Source: a bacterium
GTDB lineage: Bacteria; Desulfobacterota; Binatia; HRBIN30; CADEER01
Direction: 5' to 3'
DNA length: 64,000 nt
Assembly: GCA_019637795.1 (NCBI GenBank)
Contig: JAHBUY010000002.1
Coordinates: forward strand, 186,001 to 250,000
Numbering within the stretch: position 1 is the stretch's first letter; every line of letters begins with the position of its first letter. Shown here one piece after another: positions 63,787 to 64,000 of the stretch. The notes under the pieces are model-generated. The model was not told the origin of the DNA, made no database searches, and saw only the letters and a list, made by a program, of their open reading frames with translations. Position numbers and translations under genes: made by a program.

Positions 63787-64000
63787 GCGCGGCGGCGGCG
63801 GTCGCCGCCGTCGTCCTCGCGGCGACCGCGGCGCGCGCGACCGAGATCGACCAGCGCCTCGCGACGGTGCTGCGCCAGCCCGGCTGTCGCGGCGCCAAGG
63901 TCGCGGCCCTGGTGGTCGACGCCGCCTCCGGCGCCGAGCTGTTCGCCCACGATGCCGAGACGCCGCTGGCCCCGGCCTCGAACATGAAGGTCCTGACCGC
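63774..64000 (+). CDS. D-alanyl-D-alanine carboxypeptidase (PBP4/DacB type), 3' end outside window
   Basis: 75 codons visible. Signal peptide (MRRLSAAAAVAAVVLAATAA), then ALVVDAASGAELFAHDAE and LAPASNMKVLT, where SNMK is the SxxK serine-lysine motif of class C penicillin-binding proteins. The enzyme would trim or cleave peptidoglycan peptides in the periplasm. The ATG at 63774 overlaps the end of the di-heme gene by 13 bases, so the two are coupled. Remaining motifs lie outside the window. Confidence 0.85.
   Translation, partial: MRRLSAAAAVAAVVLAATAARATEIDQRLATVLRQPGCRGAKVAALVVDAASGAELFAHDAETPLAPASNMKVLT

Overview
The window is GC-rich, gene-dense bacterial chromosome. No rRNA, tRNA, CRISPR array or phage module was recognised. 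The gene content (F420-type luciferase-like oxidoreductases, acyl-CoA enzymes, a DUF35/thiolase pair, two sulfatases, many Thr-Pro-linked secreted proteins carrying a Cys-bounded double EF-hand module) resembles uncultured Deltaproteobacteria-like lineages such as Candidatus Binatota. That placement is inference from family content, not from a marker gene.

Layout. 1-5.3 kb: the end of a radical SAM-linked protein, ribonuclease G, and the KorAB 2-oxoacid:ferredoxin oxidoreductase behind a good sigma70-like promoter. 5.3-14.4 kb: a cyclophilin-HAD-DoxX operon, a Rieske protein, an SDR, a HEAT-repeat protein, Sua5, a decayed ATPase gene, PurC, a NosL-like lipoprotein with an overlapping membrane protein, and a SnoaL-like protein. 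14.5-17.1 kb: acyl-CoA dehydrogenase and a phosphotransferase, separated by a long inverted repeat. 17.3-25.5 kb: a giant secreted Cys-rich/M19-like/HYR protein diverging from a winged-helix/ATPase regulator, with an IS630-family element inserted between them. 25.5-31.3 kb: UbiB-type kinase, DUF35 plus thiolase, a MITE-like repeat, a CPBP protease and an exported sulfatase. 31.3-35.1 kb: ClpA, ClpS and an aldo/keto reductase. 35.2-43.5 kb: a small EF-hand Cys-rich secreted protein, a second and more complete MITE copy, a GH84 hexosaminidase, an LLM oxidoreductase, and a minus-strand run (lipoprotein, sulfatase, LLM oxidoreductase, Dus). 43.5-55 kb: a dockerin-bearing sugar dehydrogenase and a 2,911-residue RHS protein flanked on both sides by copies of a small membrane-protein gene. 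55-64 kb: methionine aminopeptidase, EVE protein, acyl-CoA ligase with EthD protein, FKBP isomerase, a Gly/Ser-rich repeat protein, two MaoC-like hydratases, an MbnH-like di-heme protein, and the start of a DacB-type carboxypeptidase.

The most notable system is the RHS locus. The giant YD-repeat protein ends in an HExxH metalloprotease-like tip, starts with the EF-hand module shared with at least three other exported proteins here, and lies between a complete and a 5'-truncated copy of one small membrane-protein gene. Other structural signals are a MITE-like family whose two copies sit at TAG stop codons, an IS630 transposase that needs a -1 frameshift, and a recurrent -10-like motif a few bases before start codons, which suggests leaderless or very short-leader mRNAs.
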